Assembly (NCBI RefSeq): GCF_019925205.1
Contig: NC_083563.1
Coordinates: forward strand, 5,208,001-5,272,000
DNA from: Metopolophium dirhodum
Lineage: Eukaryota > Arthropoda > Insecta > Hemiptera > Aphididae
Reading direction: 5' to 3'
DNA length: 64,000 bases
Positions 1-11,400 of the stretch are shown here, one piece after another. The notes beneath the pieces were generated by a model. That model did no database searches and was not told the DNA's origin. It worked only from the letters and a program-made list of their open reading frames with translations. Numbering within the stretch: position 1 is the first letter of the stretch; the number at the start of each line of letters is the position of its first letter. The position numbers were made by a program, and so were the translations under genes.

Positions 1-2971
1 ACATGACAATAGTAAAAGTGTGGATAACATTCCCGGTGTACACGATACTATAACGGTGTACCAACGATTTTTTTTCCGATTGAATTTTTACGTATCCTGC
101 TCAAAAATTCAATGTAATTATATTGGCCTTCTCGTGGTATATAAAATGTAAAAATACAACTCTTTCCTGTCCAATAGGACATGGAATACCGATAATCACC
201 GTTCTGTTGTGTGCTCAAAAATTATAAGAACTCACCAAATTATAGGTACATGATATCCCATTTAACAAAAGTTCTCCGTACCTATATGTACTTACTTGCA
301 ACGGTCGTTTTTTCTCGCGAAAAAAGAAATAACGCATTTCATTGTATATGAAAATCATTTAAGGTACCTTTAACCTACCTTAAACATTGCGGTGACGATT
401 CGTTTTTATGTTACCGAAAATTGAGAAGGAACCGGCCCCGCTAAACCAAATCTTTTGTCAGATATAATATATTCACGAAAACCTAATCCTAATGATACTT
501 CCTGATCATCAGTTTTGCGTTCGTAAAATCAATCACAGCATGTTTGTCACGCGAATAGGGTTGATTCGAGTACGAGCAGCATTAGTAATGGTTATACCTA
601 CTTATAATAATATACACCTATATTCTCTGTGCGTAGAATTTTGAAGGGCCGATTATAAATTACATCAAGACCCCACGTGTGAGTAGGGATAACGTAAATA
701 ATAAAATCGTATTCACACACTAATGTAATGTATGTTTGAACCATAACATTGATTGTCGCCGAATATATTTTCGGTGCTATACGCAGTATTGGAAAGTTAT
801 CTCGCATCACCAACATATGAAAGTATAATAATTTTTTTTTTACGTCAATAAATCGAAATATTATTAAAGTTTGAGTGGCCGATCTTGTGGCGAAAGGCGT
901 GTATACGAATGTCCAATATATTCGATGAGATAGTAGTGACCAACAAGATTTAGTACCTACAAATAATCTCCTTTTTATGTGTCACATAAATTTTATATCC
1001 GACCATTCAATGCATTCATACCATAACGTAAAAATCAATGAAATACCTCTATTCGGTAATATATATTATATAATTAACTTTTTACATATAGATGACACTT
1101 TTATATTTTTATTATTTACTCACGCGGAATAACACGGACTTTAAGACTTTTGCACCTTTTTTCGCTATAATGTGCACATTTTTGTCCGCAAATTTACACA
1201 TGATATCCACATAATAACGTATGTGAAAAAAGTCAGTACTGCTTGCTGATGAAATACAGCTACTGTATACATTTAAAGTGTGTCAAGAATAGAGACTAAA
1301 ACAAACATTTTGTAGATTCTATAACTAAAAAGCAAAAATTAACATTTATAATTGTATTTTTATATATAGATAGAGAAAAGTATACGGCCATACGGACGAT
1401 AATTAATTAAAACGAAATTCTATGGAGCTATTTTAATTGAATATTCTATTATTCAAATAAACCTACACCTCTGCCTGATGTAGTACCTACCTACGGTTGA
1501 AATCGAAAAAAAACTCCTAATTGGTGCAGTGTGCATAATTGCACAAATACATTATACGCCTCAATCTATTTAGGTAGTTTAATATAACTATAAATACTGA
1601 CGTTAATATTGTCCGTCTGACGCGACTCTCATTACAATAAATTAATTAAAAATAATCAGTTCTGATATTCGATGTTGAACACACATATGAGTGGTATTTA
1701 CTATACGTCTATACCTGATTGTAATGGTATTTGACAATACTGTTTGGTGTTCACCTAGATAATATTATGACATATTATGACATCACATAAAATTATGTAA
1801 GTTGATACTTAAATGTTTTTATTCTTTGAATTTATTCGAGTGATTTAATTTATAGTACTAAAATACTAAAATAACAATCATACTCGATACTCACTGTATT
1901 GTCATGCGAGGTTTAAATGTACCATTTTGAATTTCGATTACATAGGTATATTGAATTTGATTGGGTTGAAATGCTTAACATTGATTTTATTCATCTTGAA
2001 ACGACTAATAAATAATCTTTAACGTATTTAGTATTTGCGTATAATAATACTATATAGTAACCAGGATTTTGTAATGCTTCTATTAGTTCAGTTATATCCT
2101 TCATTCGTTAGTGGTTGTTCCCTCTCGTACGGTTTGCTAATTTGGAAGTTGTGTATACACGGCAAAAGCGGCTAGGTATAATAAAATATTACCAAGTGTT
2201 GCACGAGACTATATAAGTACACAAGTAAGTATACAAGACGTATGCTATAGAACGGAATAATTTGAAACGTGACATTCGATTGAAAAACAAGTAAATAACT
2301 TTAATACCGTCGAAGCCCTGTAGTAATGTTTACCTATGGTTTTGAGTCGCATCTCGCGGATGACATGGTGAGCGACGAGCGTAAAATGAATATTTTAGAT
2401 AAACACAATCGTTTGTCTTGTACATAATTTATATATGCGTTGGTTTGCCGTAAATCCTATGCATGCATATATAAATGGCACAACTTTAGTAGGCACGTCG
2501 GGTTGTCTATGCGTTTATTTACAGGGAGGAAAGAACTTTTTAATGTTTATTTTAATAATGCGGTCTTGGGAGTTGTGATTTTTCGACCAGTCAAATTTTT
2601 AAAATTTACATTTTTAGGCCAGTGATGATATACGTTCTGTAATGTTTAAATAAAATTTCAAAATGTCATCGTTGTATTATTTTAATGACGTTTTCTCGTA
2701 TTTTGATATGTACCGATCAGATGTCGCTTGTTAATGCATGGATTACATATTATACTGATTTATAAATTGGATTGTCAATGTCGCGTGTTGGATGTTGAGC
2801 ATGGACGTTGTACCGCCGTCGTACCTACCTCTATTCGTAAGGGCTGGCCGAGAATAAAACTCGACTAAAATATGCTGTCAGAGAAAATCCGAATCATACA
2901 ACTGCAGCGAGAGGACACCACAATCATGTCGGCAACTGTCCGGACAATATTATATCTTACTCTGTGATATG

Positions 2972-2992
2972 TATATATATATATATATATAT
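2972..2992. repeat. (TA)n microsatellite
   Basis: About ten uninterrupted TA units read directly from the sequence. It is a simple repeat with no visible link to a gene. Confidence 0.95.
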
Positions 2993-3091
2993 GTATCTAG
3001 CAGCTGTCATCTACATATTATATTATTACGCAGGTCATAATATATTTTCTAAGACCGTAGGCGCCAGCGGCTCACGACAAACAACCCTCCA

Positions 3092-3109
3092 CCCCCCCCC
3101 CCCCCCCCC
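3092..3109. repeat. Poly-C tract (18 C)
   Basis: An uninterrupted run of 18 cytosines follows 'accctcca'. Such long poly-C/poly-G runs are rare in this AT-rich sequence; a second, of 16 C, lies at 47568-47583. Length may be affected by sequencing error. Confidence 0.9.
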
Positions 3110-3385
3110 ACTCAGCGACGATTGCGTTGTGTTACACATTATAATAAGCATACTGCGCAGTTCAAAGGTCATAATTTGCATCCTTATACTCTCGGACGGA
3201 TAGCATTATGGCAAGTATATTGTACATAATATGCAAACGATTCAGTGCGTATTCGCGGTATCCCAACTAACGTGGGCGTACCTATGTAGACGCGCCGCCT
3301 GTGCATAATATAATATAAAATATAATATAATAGACTCCCGCGAGTACGACGAAATGATATGTTCCACGCTAACCGGTAGACTGCA

Positions 3386-3411
3386 ATTATTATTATTATT
3401 ATTATTATTAT
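3386..3411. repeat. (ATT)n microsatellite
   Basis: Eight or nine tandem ATT units, visible directly. Similar ATT/TTA arrays recur at about 8021, 22150 and 43479. Confidence 0.95.
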
Positions 3412-4454
3412 CGTTTTGACGGCTGGGGCGGACGTGAACGAATATTATAATATTATGTACCAGCTACCTACCTACCTAAACTATATATTATTATGCTATA
3501 ATGTAGAGTCTACATTATATTATTGTACTGTACACTAATAAATAATAAGTTGAATACAAATATCCCGCCTGTATGATTCGTGTATTATTTTAGTGTTCCG
3601 AAAAAGAAACATATGCATTTCACCCCGCAAAAGGCAAAACACCAAACAAACAACAATATACATTATATACATTTAGTTGTGTGCGGACCGTACGTACCAT
3701 TACACACACACACACAACACACAGGCATAATATATTTGCGTATTTCGTGTCAATGGTATTGATATAAATGAAAAACATATTATATATGTCATAATATTAT
3801 TGCAACGATATTGTTTACGACATGAAATTCAGTTAATTTCATATACTATTGTAACGAATTGTAATATTTTATCGTGACGGGCATTATATTTATCAAAAGT
3901 ATCTAATAATAAAAATCGTTGAAAATTTCAGTTGGCTATATTGTATATAAGTTCATAATATAAGTTTGTTTTACAATTTTCTAAATTATACATGACTGAC
4001 AGGGGAATCGATAATCATTCTGACACGCTACTAACATAATATTTGTGTGCAAATTGCTTATAGTTCGAAAGACTCTTTTTAACGAAACTATACACCCTCC
4101 CGTCTAAGAGATTGAAACGGAGTAGCAAGTAAAAAAAAACAAAAACAAAACAGACTACAACTTCAGTGGCATGAGAATACAGTAACAAAACGTCTACACG
4201 TATTTTCGTCTATATTATACCTGCGGCGAAAACATTTTTTTTTTTTTTTCAGTCTTCAGTTTTATTTAGTGTACCTATTTATTATAAAGTGAATAGTGGA
4301 AAAATGTGCTAATCTTTATTAACATGTTAAGGTTTATCTTATTATGATTTTCCTCTATCATTCCGACATTCCATTCCGTTTTCATATATTTAATTTAACT
4401 GTACATCACGTGTAGATTAATTATTGTTATTGAACAATAATAGTTAAAAACGTA

Positions 4455-4460
4455 TTTATT
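4455..4460 (-). terminator. Candidate poly(A) signal of the DUF4485-like gene
   Basis: AATAAA on the minus strand lies 6 nt beyond the TAA stop of the proposed second exon (stop at 4467-4469). It fits a transcript with a very short 3' untranslated region. The region is AT-rich, so the hexamer alone is weak evidence. Confidence 0.4.
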
Positions 4461-4466
4461 ATATAA

Positions 4467-4674
4467 TTATAATATTATTATAATATAATATAATTTATAT
4501 TGACACAAGTAACGGGATGAACGTGATGGGACCGTGTTCGACGAACGGACACGCAAGAGCTTTGCGACTTGTTCACCAAAAATAACAACTGGTTGCCCTG
4601 TCGCTCCAGTCCCGGACAAATGCGCCGCAATTAACGTTAGCGCGCGCTGCAGATACTCAATGACTTGATGTGAG
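4467..4674 (-). CDS. DUF4485-like protein, proposed exon 2 of 2
   Basis: This minus-strand open segment sits directly downstream of the 367-codon ORF and has the base composition of coding DNA in an AT-rich setting. If the first exon is spliced at a GTGAGA donor (intron 4675-4720, 46 nt, ending in CATCAG), codon TT|C joins phase 2 to phase 2. The frame then runs open for 68 more residues to a TAA. The added tail (residues 368-435) begins SHQVIEYLQRALTLIAAHL, a helix-like stretch that continues the helical C-terminus of exon 1. It ends in an Ile/Leu/Tyr-rich run encoded by very AT-rich DNA, so the last ten or so residues are doubtful. Alternatives are that the gene stops at 4717 and this is 3' untranslated sequence, or that a frameshift separates the two parts. 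The 46-nt intron is short for an insect. Confidence 0.45.
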
Positions 4675-4720
4675 CTGATGTCGACATTTCGGGTACGTGT
4701 TTATACTGAATTACTCTCAC
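4675..4720 (-). other. Proposed 46-nt intron of the DUF4485-like gene
   Basis: On the minus strand it begins GTGAGAGTAA and ends GACATCAG. Removing it joins two open frames without a stop. It contains the TGA that ends the unspliced ORF, so splicing or retention would give 435- or 367-residue products. Its length is near the lower limit for insect introns. Confidence 0.4.
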
Positions 4721-5820
4721 AAACTCATTTTTCCAATGTAGCAGTCAATCAACGCCTCTTGCTTAGCGGACTTTTTTCGGACCTCGCTCAGTTCGATTTG
4801 TACCTCGAGCTTCCGCGCTTTGGCCCGGCACTCGTTGGCGATCTTTTTATTGCTGGCCACAACGATGGCCGCCACCACGGCGTCGTACCGTTCGACGAGC
4901 GTAACGTTCTCGCAGTCAGCTCTCTCCACTTCGGACCGCAACCACTGGAGCGCGCACATCAATTTCTTCTGTTGCATCGCGGCGTCATCGCCATCCCCGT
5001 TCGTCGACGGCGCCGCATCCGGTTCTAGTCCGGTCGCGTTACCCGTCTTCTTTGCCAGCAACACCTTGGTCACGTGCTCGTCGGGCTGTTTCAAGAACTC
5101 CTCGTACTGAAACGTCGGCATCAGCTCGCGCACGTGATCCTGGAGTATCTGCGCGCGGGTGAGCATCCGCTGCGCATTGGTCCGGTACCGGAGCAACAGG
5201 GCAACCTGTTCCTTGGCCAATGCGTCGCACAACTTTTGCGTCCGTTCGTCGAATACGGCCCCGGCCGTCCGGCCGAAATTTTCCAGGCACTCGCCGGCCA
5301 CGTGGCTCAACAGCTTGGAGCCGTCACAAGTCAACGGGCTCGTGGCCGCCAAAAACTTCTGCACGGACGTCGTCTTGCAGTCTGTTCGGCACAGCAAATC
5401 GGTCAAGGCGGCGGAGGCAGCGGGCGACTCGTCCGCGGCCGTCTCCGATAGATTGATGTCTGACGTGTCAACGCCACCGCAACCACCGCCGGCCGAGGTC
5501 CTCCACTTGTTACCACTGACACACGCGGCCACCGAGTCGACCAGGGACGACCTGCTCTTCGGGTCGGCCAGCAGTCTGTCCAGCGGAGGGCTGGTGAACG
5601 GTTCTCGGAGGCCTTGGCCGTCGTCTGCACTTTTCAACGCATACTCGAGCAATCGCAAGTAGTCCGTCTTGCAGCTGCTCGGCTCGCCCGTCGTCAATTT
5701 CATCACCCAATCGTGCACGTTGGACAAATGCACCGGGTCCTTTATCTTGCACAGCAAGCTGGTTATCTGGTCGATGCACTGACTGTCTGCACCGTTATAC
5801 TTGCACTTGTCCAAATCCAT
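4721..5820 (-). CDS. DUF4485-like helical protein, exon 1 (367-aa ORF if unspliced)
   Basis: This is the longest ORF in the window. The ATG at 5820-5818 begins MDLDKCKYNG; unspliced, the frame ends with a TGA at 4717-4719. Residues about 15-85 contain LLCKIKDPVH, a W in DWVMKL, DYLRLLEYAL and EPFTSPPLDRLL. This order (helix, W-x-x-K/R-L, Leu-rich helix, then PF and Pro residues before a leucine) resembles my memory of DUF4485, a domain at the N-terminus of some centrosomal or ciliary coiled-coil proteins such as CEP112. Residues 100-150 are Gly/Ala/Ser-rich and look disordered, as do 258-282. Residues 195-255 and 283-360 are rich in Lys, Glu, Arg and Leu and should be helical or coiled-coil. 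Cysteines are frequent (at least 14). There is no signal peptide and no membrane segment. GC content is far above the flanks. A cytoskeletal or scaffold role is only an inference from the architecture. I am sure it is a gene and unsure of its family. Confidence 0.8.
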
Positions 5821-7572
5821 CTCGTTATTTATATTCGTAAAATGTTTGAATGAAAGCGGTAAATTTTCAGTAAAATTGTTTGTGTTTGTTTTTGATGTAT
5901 GTCGGGTTTTGTTATACTTTCGTGTTGAATATGATTTATATGACGACGATATAGTATGATTGTTTATTTTGGTTATTTCGACGGTAATTATAATTATTGC
6001 TCAAGGCAGCTGATGCGAGTTGGTATTACTATATTAGTGTAATATATGCACAAAGATATATATTATATTTTCAACCTGTTTATATTTTTCATTAACCAAT
6101 ATTATTATGTTAGTAGAGTATAAAATATGATAATCTATAATTGGAATTAAAAATATACATATTTAATAAAAAGAAACTTTCATGATATTATACAAGGAAA
6201 TTACAAACAAAATCAAAATAATAATTTATATAAAGTATAATAAAACGTATTTCGTTTTACAGGAATGTTACAACTTACAGGTACATATAATAAATTATAA
6301 TACAGAAATGTAAATTGAAGTTTCAATTTGAATACTCTCAACAAATTATTTTCGTCTGAACAGTTTGAACGATACACTATACGAAATAACACAAATATTA
6401 TAATATTATACTTCACGGATTCATAATTGCACATGAATATTACAGGATTTTTGCAGGAGTTGTATACATAAATATGTGGAAACTAGCCCACCACTTTGTG
6501 CAGATAGTATAACTATTATAGTTATGTCCAGAAGAATTGTTTACATTACCTAAGTGGCTAGGTATTAGAAAAGTTTTGTATCAAGTGTTATAAATGTTAT
6601 AATATAGTTATATAATATAAGCATTCCAACATCTTAAATACATAATTATCAGAAAAGAACCTACCTACCTATCTTATTAGTGGAATAATGACTAGTTACT
6701 AAATTCCTAAATCATTTTTTACCATAATATATTATATAATAGTTAATTATGTATATAACTAATTTAATTGTCTCGTACAAAAGACTATTAAAAGCCAACT
6801 TTATATAACAATGAAAATATGATAATTTCACTATATTATTCTTCACACAAATCATTTTTTTGTACAGTACCTTCCTACTTGTACAAATTGTTTACCGCGT
6901 AGTTTTATATCTTGTTTCTTCTATAGTAAATGAGTACATGGTGTTACTTTTTGGTTAGGCTTATTTATATAGTTAAATAGACAATGATTTTTTTATTTTT
7001 AAATCGATAAATAAATGCGTATTTAAATTAGAATTCTTCCTAGTTACTACATCCTACAGAGAAACAGTAATAATTATATTATTGTTTTAATAACCTTTAG
7101 AGTTAGGTAATTATGCACTATTAATGTTGTTTTTGTTAATGACACTTAAATACTTTGAAGTTCCGAGTTCAACTTGGCGTAATGCTTCAGAGTGCCGTCG
7201 TTAACAGCATATTATAACTTCAAAGAAGACCGTGATTTTATTAGTGCAGGAAATTAAACTCATGCGTTTTGTTCGAATTTATTATTATAATATATATATA
7301 TTATAAAAACCATTTTTAATGTTTAAATATTCCGTCTTACGTATACATATATAATACATATAATACCAGTCTAGGTCATAGCCCACAAGTACTTGTGCAT
7401 ATAATATATTACATAATATGTATTACTATTATAGGTGGTCGTATAATATGATGCTGATATAATACCTACTATAATTTTGAGACTCGTTAAGAGTAAAAAT
7501 TAAAAATGTGCAAACATTGTCTTACTATTATACTAGTACATTTTGCACATGGACGAGTTTTGTTTTCTGAAT
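5821..7572. other. Intergenic AT-rich DNA upstream of the DUF4485-like gene
   Basis: No coding signal seen. The promoter of the gene at 5820 should lie in the first few hundred bases, but no clear TATA box at the usual distance is visible. The TATAAATA just before the ATG is too close to the start codon. A 10-bp inverted repeat (7153-7162 and 7216-7225) is noted separately. Confidence 0.5.
7153..7225. repeat. 10-bp perfect inverted repeat
   Basis: CTTTGAAGTT at 7153-7162 is matched by AACTTCAAAG at 7216-7225, with a 53-nt less AT-rich loop containing GAGTTCAACTTGG. It could fold as a hairpin or be a remnant of a small element. No gene association is apparent. Confidence 0.6.
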
Positions 7573-7737
7573 TTATAACATTGAAAATGTGTGCCGATCA
7601 GATGGATATGAAGTCTGTGGCCGGAAAACGAACATCAATGGAGCTAGATTCAATGTGTTAGCGCGCATCAGTTGTAATTGAATTGGACGAGAAACGTTTG
7701 GTCGAAAACGAATATAATTGGCACGAATTCCAGATTC
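7573..7737 (-). CDS. Candidate terminal exon of a small gene (exon C)
   Basis: This minus-strand frame is open for 54 codons plus TAA. It is preceded immediately by a good 3' splice site (pyrimidine-rich TTATTTTGCTCTTGCAG) at 7738. The peptide begins ESGIRANYIR, continues FRPNVSRPIQLQLMRANTLN and ends HTFSML. Third codon positions are mostly A or T, as expected for real coding sequence in this genome. Insect odorant receptors end with an R/L-rich helix before the last loop, and the LQLMRAN stretch vaguely recalls that, but I cannot claim homology. The opposite strand has its own protein-like frame over the same bases, broken by a TAG, so strand assignment rests on the splice site. Confidence 0.3.
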   Translation of the reverse strand, partial: ESGIRANYIRFRPNVSRPIQLQLMRANTLNLAPLMFVFRPQTSYPSDRHTFSML

Positions 7738-7808
7738 CTGCAAGAGCAAAATAATATGAACATATTGTCGCACGCGTTAGACGCACGCCTGAATGATCTG
7801 AGACTTAC

Positions 7809-7879
7809 ACGACAACGCCGGAAAGTTTGAAGCCTTCGAAAACGAATTTTGATTAGTATATTTGAGCGTAAGATGGGAT
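7809..7879 (-). CDS. Candidate internal exon of the same small gene (exon B)
   Basis: On the minus strand this 71-nt segment ends at a consensus donor (CGT|GTAAGT), leaving a 71-nt intron (7738-7808) before exon C. The phase-0 junction keeps the frame open and yields PILRSNILIKIRFRRLQTF and then RRCR, strongly basic. The acceptor at 7880 (TTTAAG) is weak. Function unknown. Confidence 0.25.
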
Positions 7880-8020
7880 CTTAAAGTTACATTTCTATCC
7901 GTTTCACCGAAGGAAATATGTGAATTTTATATAAATTCCGCATGGACAACTCGTCTCTTATACTACAATCGTAATGATATGTCTACAACCGAAAATCTAT
8001 GACCTATTATTTTGTTGTTA

Positions 8021-8074
8021 ATATTATTATTATTATTATTATTATTATCATCATTACAATCATCATCATCATTG
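8021..8074. repeat. (ATT)n followed by (ATC)n microsatellite
   Basis: A run of about nine ATT units passes into interrupted ATC units. Simple repeat with no further significance seen. Confidence 0.95.
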
Positions 8075-8403
8075 TAGCTGGGACAGCGTCGTTCGTTACA
8101 ATATTATATTATATAATGCACGTATATAATATTATGTGTAACGAATAGATACGAAGTGTATTACCAGTACAGAATAGTGGTAAATCTAATTGCAAAATAA
8201 TATTAGATCGTGGCACGCGGTCGACGTCGACAATCAACGGTTAAAATATATTGTGGCGACGAGCGAGAACGGCGTATAGGTCGGCGGCGGGTGGGGCCGC
8301 AGAAAAATCGAATAAAGGCGCGGAATGCATAAAAATGTGTTTCGCCCTGCTGGACAAAACCGACGCACGTTCTCGTTACGAAATGAAAACAAAATAAACT
8401 CAC

Positions 8404-8422
8404 CTCTAGCATAACTGCACAT
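8404..8422 (-). CDS. Candidate first coding exon of the same small gene (exon A)
   Basis: On the minus strand ATG is followed by CSYAR and a perfect donor (GAG|GTGAGT). Joined in phase 1 to exon B at 7879, and onward to exon C, the three exons give a continuous 84-codon frame beginning MCSYARDPILR. The first intron would be 524 nt (7880-8403). All three junction phases agree, but each exon is short and the middle acceptor is weak, so chance assembly is possible. The segment lies at the edge of a CpG-rich patch (8200-8460), which would suit a promoter-proximal exon. Confidence 0.22.
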
Positions 8423-11400
8423 TATCTCACATCACACCCACTCACCCGCACACCCACACGGTAAAGTTTTAGGTACAACCTAAGTTCTATATAATATTCA
8501 CCGCGTGTAATCGTATAACACGCACGTATATAACACGCCTTTTACATACTCGGCCAAACAGTGTCAGTCCGTCGCCAAATTCGTTGTCCAGGTAAAAACT
8601 GTTTACTTAATCATATAATTGCTGGCCTACGGTCAGCCGGTTATAATAGTATTATATTATCACAGTTTATATGTCATTGTTTTACTACACATCATAGTTA
8701 AACCATTTAAACCTTGTATTATTATAATATGTCTGTACAAATATATTATAATATATCTAATATAATTATCTAATATACACATAAAAGCTAGTATTTTAAT
8801 AAGTGTTGTTTATGTATGACTACCCCTTTTAGCGAGTAATGAATAAATTTAAAAAATAATAATGCATTTTTGAGGCAACATAAATAATTGGTTATAACTT
8901 ACATTATTTAATATTAAGCTCATAAATTATTTGGGATATAATAATTATACTAAATTATTTATAGTATAACAACTGGGTGTTGGAGTGTTCGTAAAGAGTG
9001 ATTTTTTTGTTTCTAGTTTTTTTATAATTGTAGACGTATAATGAAAATCATTCCATCGTCTCGTTTGGCAAAAAGTGTATCTTATTAATGCTTAATAATA
9101 TTTTATACAATACCAGATATCAAATATTTAGTGCTCGAGGCCAATCACAGTAAACTAAGGAAATCGTCATCAAAATAAATTAACTGACAGTCGTACACAT
9201 TTATAGACAAATGTGAACCCGTTTTAATCGTGGGCGTAAACTGTAATACAATTTATTGTATATCTTATAATTGGGAAGATTAAAACTATAATGGTTATAT
9301 TTAATCAAGAAATAAGTCCAAATAAGAGTTTTTACTCTACATTTAAAATGTTAATACAATAATATATAGTATACCTATATATTATTGTGTTTAGTTGTAG
9401 GCGCAAGTATAGTGAGCAACATGAATGTTTATATTTTTTTAAATTTTTTTTTTTAAAGTGTAATCTGTTTGGGAATTTCGGAGTGGGTGAATATTTTTGT
9501 TTCTTTTACGGATTCTTCGTCTTTATTTTTTTGTTTTTAATTTTTTGGTAAAGCCACAGCGGCGTCATTATCCCTTCACTCGCTCGCCGACCCTCTAGAT
9601 TAGCATTGCAAGTATACGCGTCTCTCATCGCTCGAAAAGATAAAAAAAATTAAAAAGAGCTCCATTACACGGTTCACGGTTGTGGGTGGAAAACACGTGA
9701 ACTCTAAAATATTATATAATATGGGCATATAGTATTATAGTACGTACATAAAAATTATCATACAATATAAAACACAATAATATTCGGTCCATTAGCCGGT
9801 ATCGTATAGGTACGGTTAGATTATTATTGTTATCATCTTCACATACTATTATACATCGGAAGGAAGAGGGATAATTGATAAACACATATATTAAATATAT
9901 ATATAACATAACAATATAATATAATATAACCAAATAGCATAAACGTTTAGTACATGCATGTGATGCACCTATTAACCTATTATATAAGAACGTATAATAT
10001 ATAAAAGCCCGTCCTGCCATCGCCTGATGTAATATATAATATATATATATTAATAACGTTTTTAGTTAGGTATCGTGTAGGGGGAGGGTGTTTTTATTTG
10101 TGTATATAAATCAGCGTCTGTTTGTTAGTTGAGTTGATTTTTTTTTTTCGGTGGGGATGTGGTCCAGACACGTTTATTAACTGATTTAAAAAAAAAAATC
10201 CCCCTATTTACGATAATATACTAAAATGTGAAATTATATTATGCCGCGGGTGAATAGATATACCTAACCATTGTTATTAGTCAGTTGCCGAAAGGCATTT
10301 ATTGCATACAACGGGCAATGCACATTTGGAGCAGTCAGAAATAAACATATTGAAAAAATTCAACCAGGTTGGACCACTGACTTATATATGAAAATTATAT
10401 CTTTTTCAGAATGCTTTTAATTTGTATTATTTAATTATTACTTAGGTAATTATTTTATTATTAAATAGCGTTGCTACGCAGTTTAATTGATGTAAAATAT
10501 TAATGTAAAATGTGAATAATTTATTCATTCCATTAAAATTAATATATGAAACAACAAAAGACTTGCTCATATCCCGATCATTGATACTCTATTAAAGTAT
10601 GGAGTTAATTTTTTATTTATATTAAGCGGTAACATACAAAAAAGTACTGTAATGGCTATAATCGGATCGGAGTATTTTTATCTTTTGCACTGCCAAAAAT
10701 GCGCACTCTCTATATCCAATTATATTGTTTTCGGCTGCAGGTATATTACCTACGCGATCTAAGGTTTTCCTTGGATTTTCCTAACGTAAATACAATCAAT
10801 AATTATAAGTAACTGCCGTAGGCGCGTATGAAATCTTCGGTGTTCTTACAAAGAACCTGTGAATAATTTAGGTAGGTTGAATGATGTGATACTATACCTT
10901 TACGATCCGCGTTCAGCGCGGCGTAATCTACGAGAAACGGTCGGCGGAATTTTATCGGAATGGTGGTTAATTATTTTGAAAATTGTTGCACTTTGTCAAC
11001 TTTACGTATGTGCCAATATAAATGATCATTCAAGACTATAATGTAATAGTTATAGTTTAACAAAATCTCGTTGCAGAGGCATATTATCATAACGAATTCG
11101 TAAGTCGTGAATCGATCGGCGGCGAGACGAATTGAGAGAAAATGATGGACGACGACTGTTGTGGTCAGACTGTTGACCTAAGAAAAATATCGTGGAAACG
11201 CGTTCACATCGAGCGTACCATTATATACAATGATATGGACAGCGGTTGTCGGGGCTGAATTTACCGTGGTCACAGACGTAACCTTTATGAAATCTCACTA
11301 GGTATGCAATTTGCGGTCGAGTACCTAAGCGTTTGAAAAGTTGTCACAGCGTCATGGGCGCAAATAGCGTTTGAGACCTTGATGGGGAGCACTGAAGCCC

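Larger units (their letters stand above)
1..4454. other. Intergenic AT-rich DNA, no confident gene
   Basis: I see no ORF here with recognisable domains or supporting splice signals. The stretch has an (AT)n run near 2972, an 18-C homopolymer at 3092-3109, an (ATT)n run near 3386 and a modestly CpG-rich patch at about 3040-3300. Short open frames exist, for example a 31-codon plus-strand frame at 2872-2967 with mixed codon use, but none has neighbours or splice sites that lift it above chance. Confidence 0.6.

Noticed and set aside
2330..2967. Two short plus-strand frames (33 codons from 2326 and 31 codons from 2872)
   Set aside because: Their codon mix is attractive but length is within chance, and no conserved motif or exon structure is visible.
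4678..5853. Several plus-strand and alternative minus-strand frames over the DUF4485-like gene
   Set aside because: They are shadows of the long minus-strand ORF, created by its higher GC content and lack of stops.
7580..7755. Plus-strand frame containing RASVVIELDEKRLVENEYNW
   Set aside because: It is interrupted by TAG. The minus strand is fully open and begins at a good splice acceptor, so minus was preferred, with low confidence.
9560..9690. Minus-strand frame MRDAYTCNANLEGRR...
   Set aside because: Short, ends in Lys/Asn runs from AT-rich DNA, and has no splice support.
10814..11041. Protein-like frames on both strands (RRNLRETVGGIL on plus, RRPFLVDYAALNADRKG on minus)
   Set aside because: Both strands look equally plausible, which is what a GC-richer non-coding patch gives. 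No acceptor or donor supports either.
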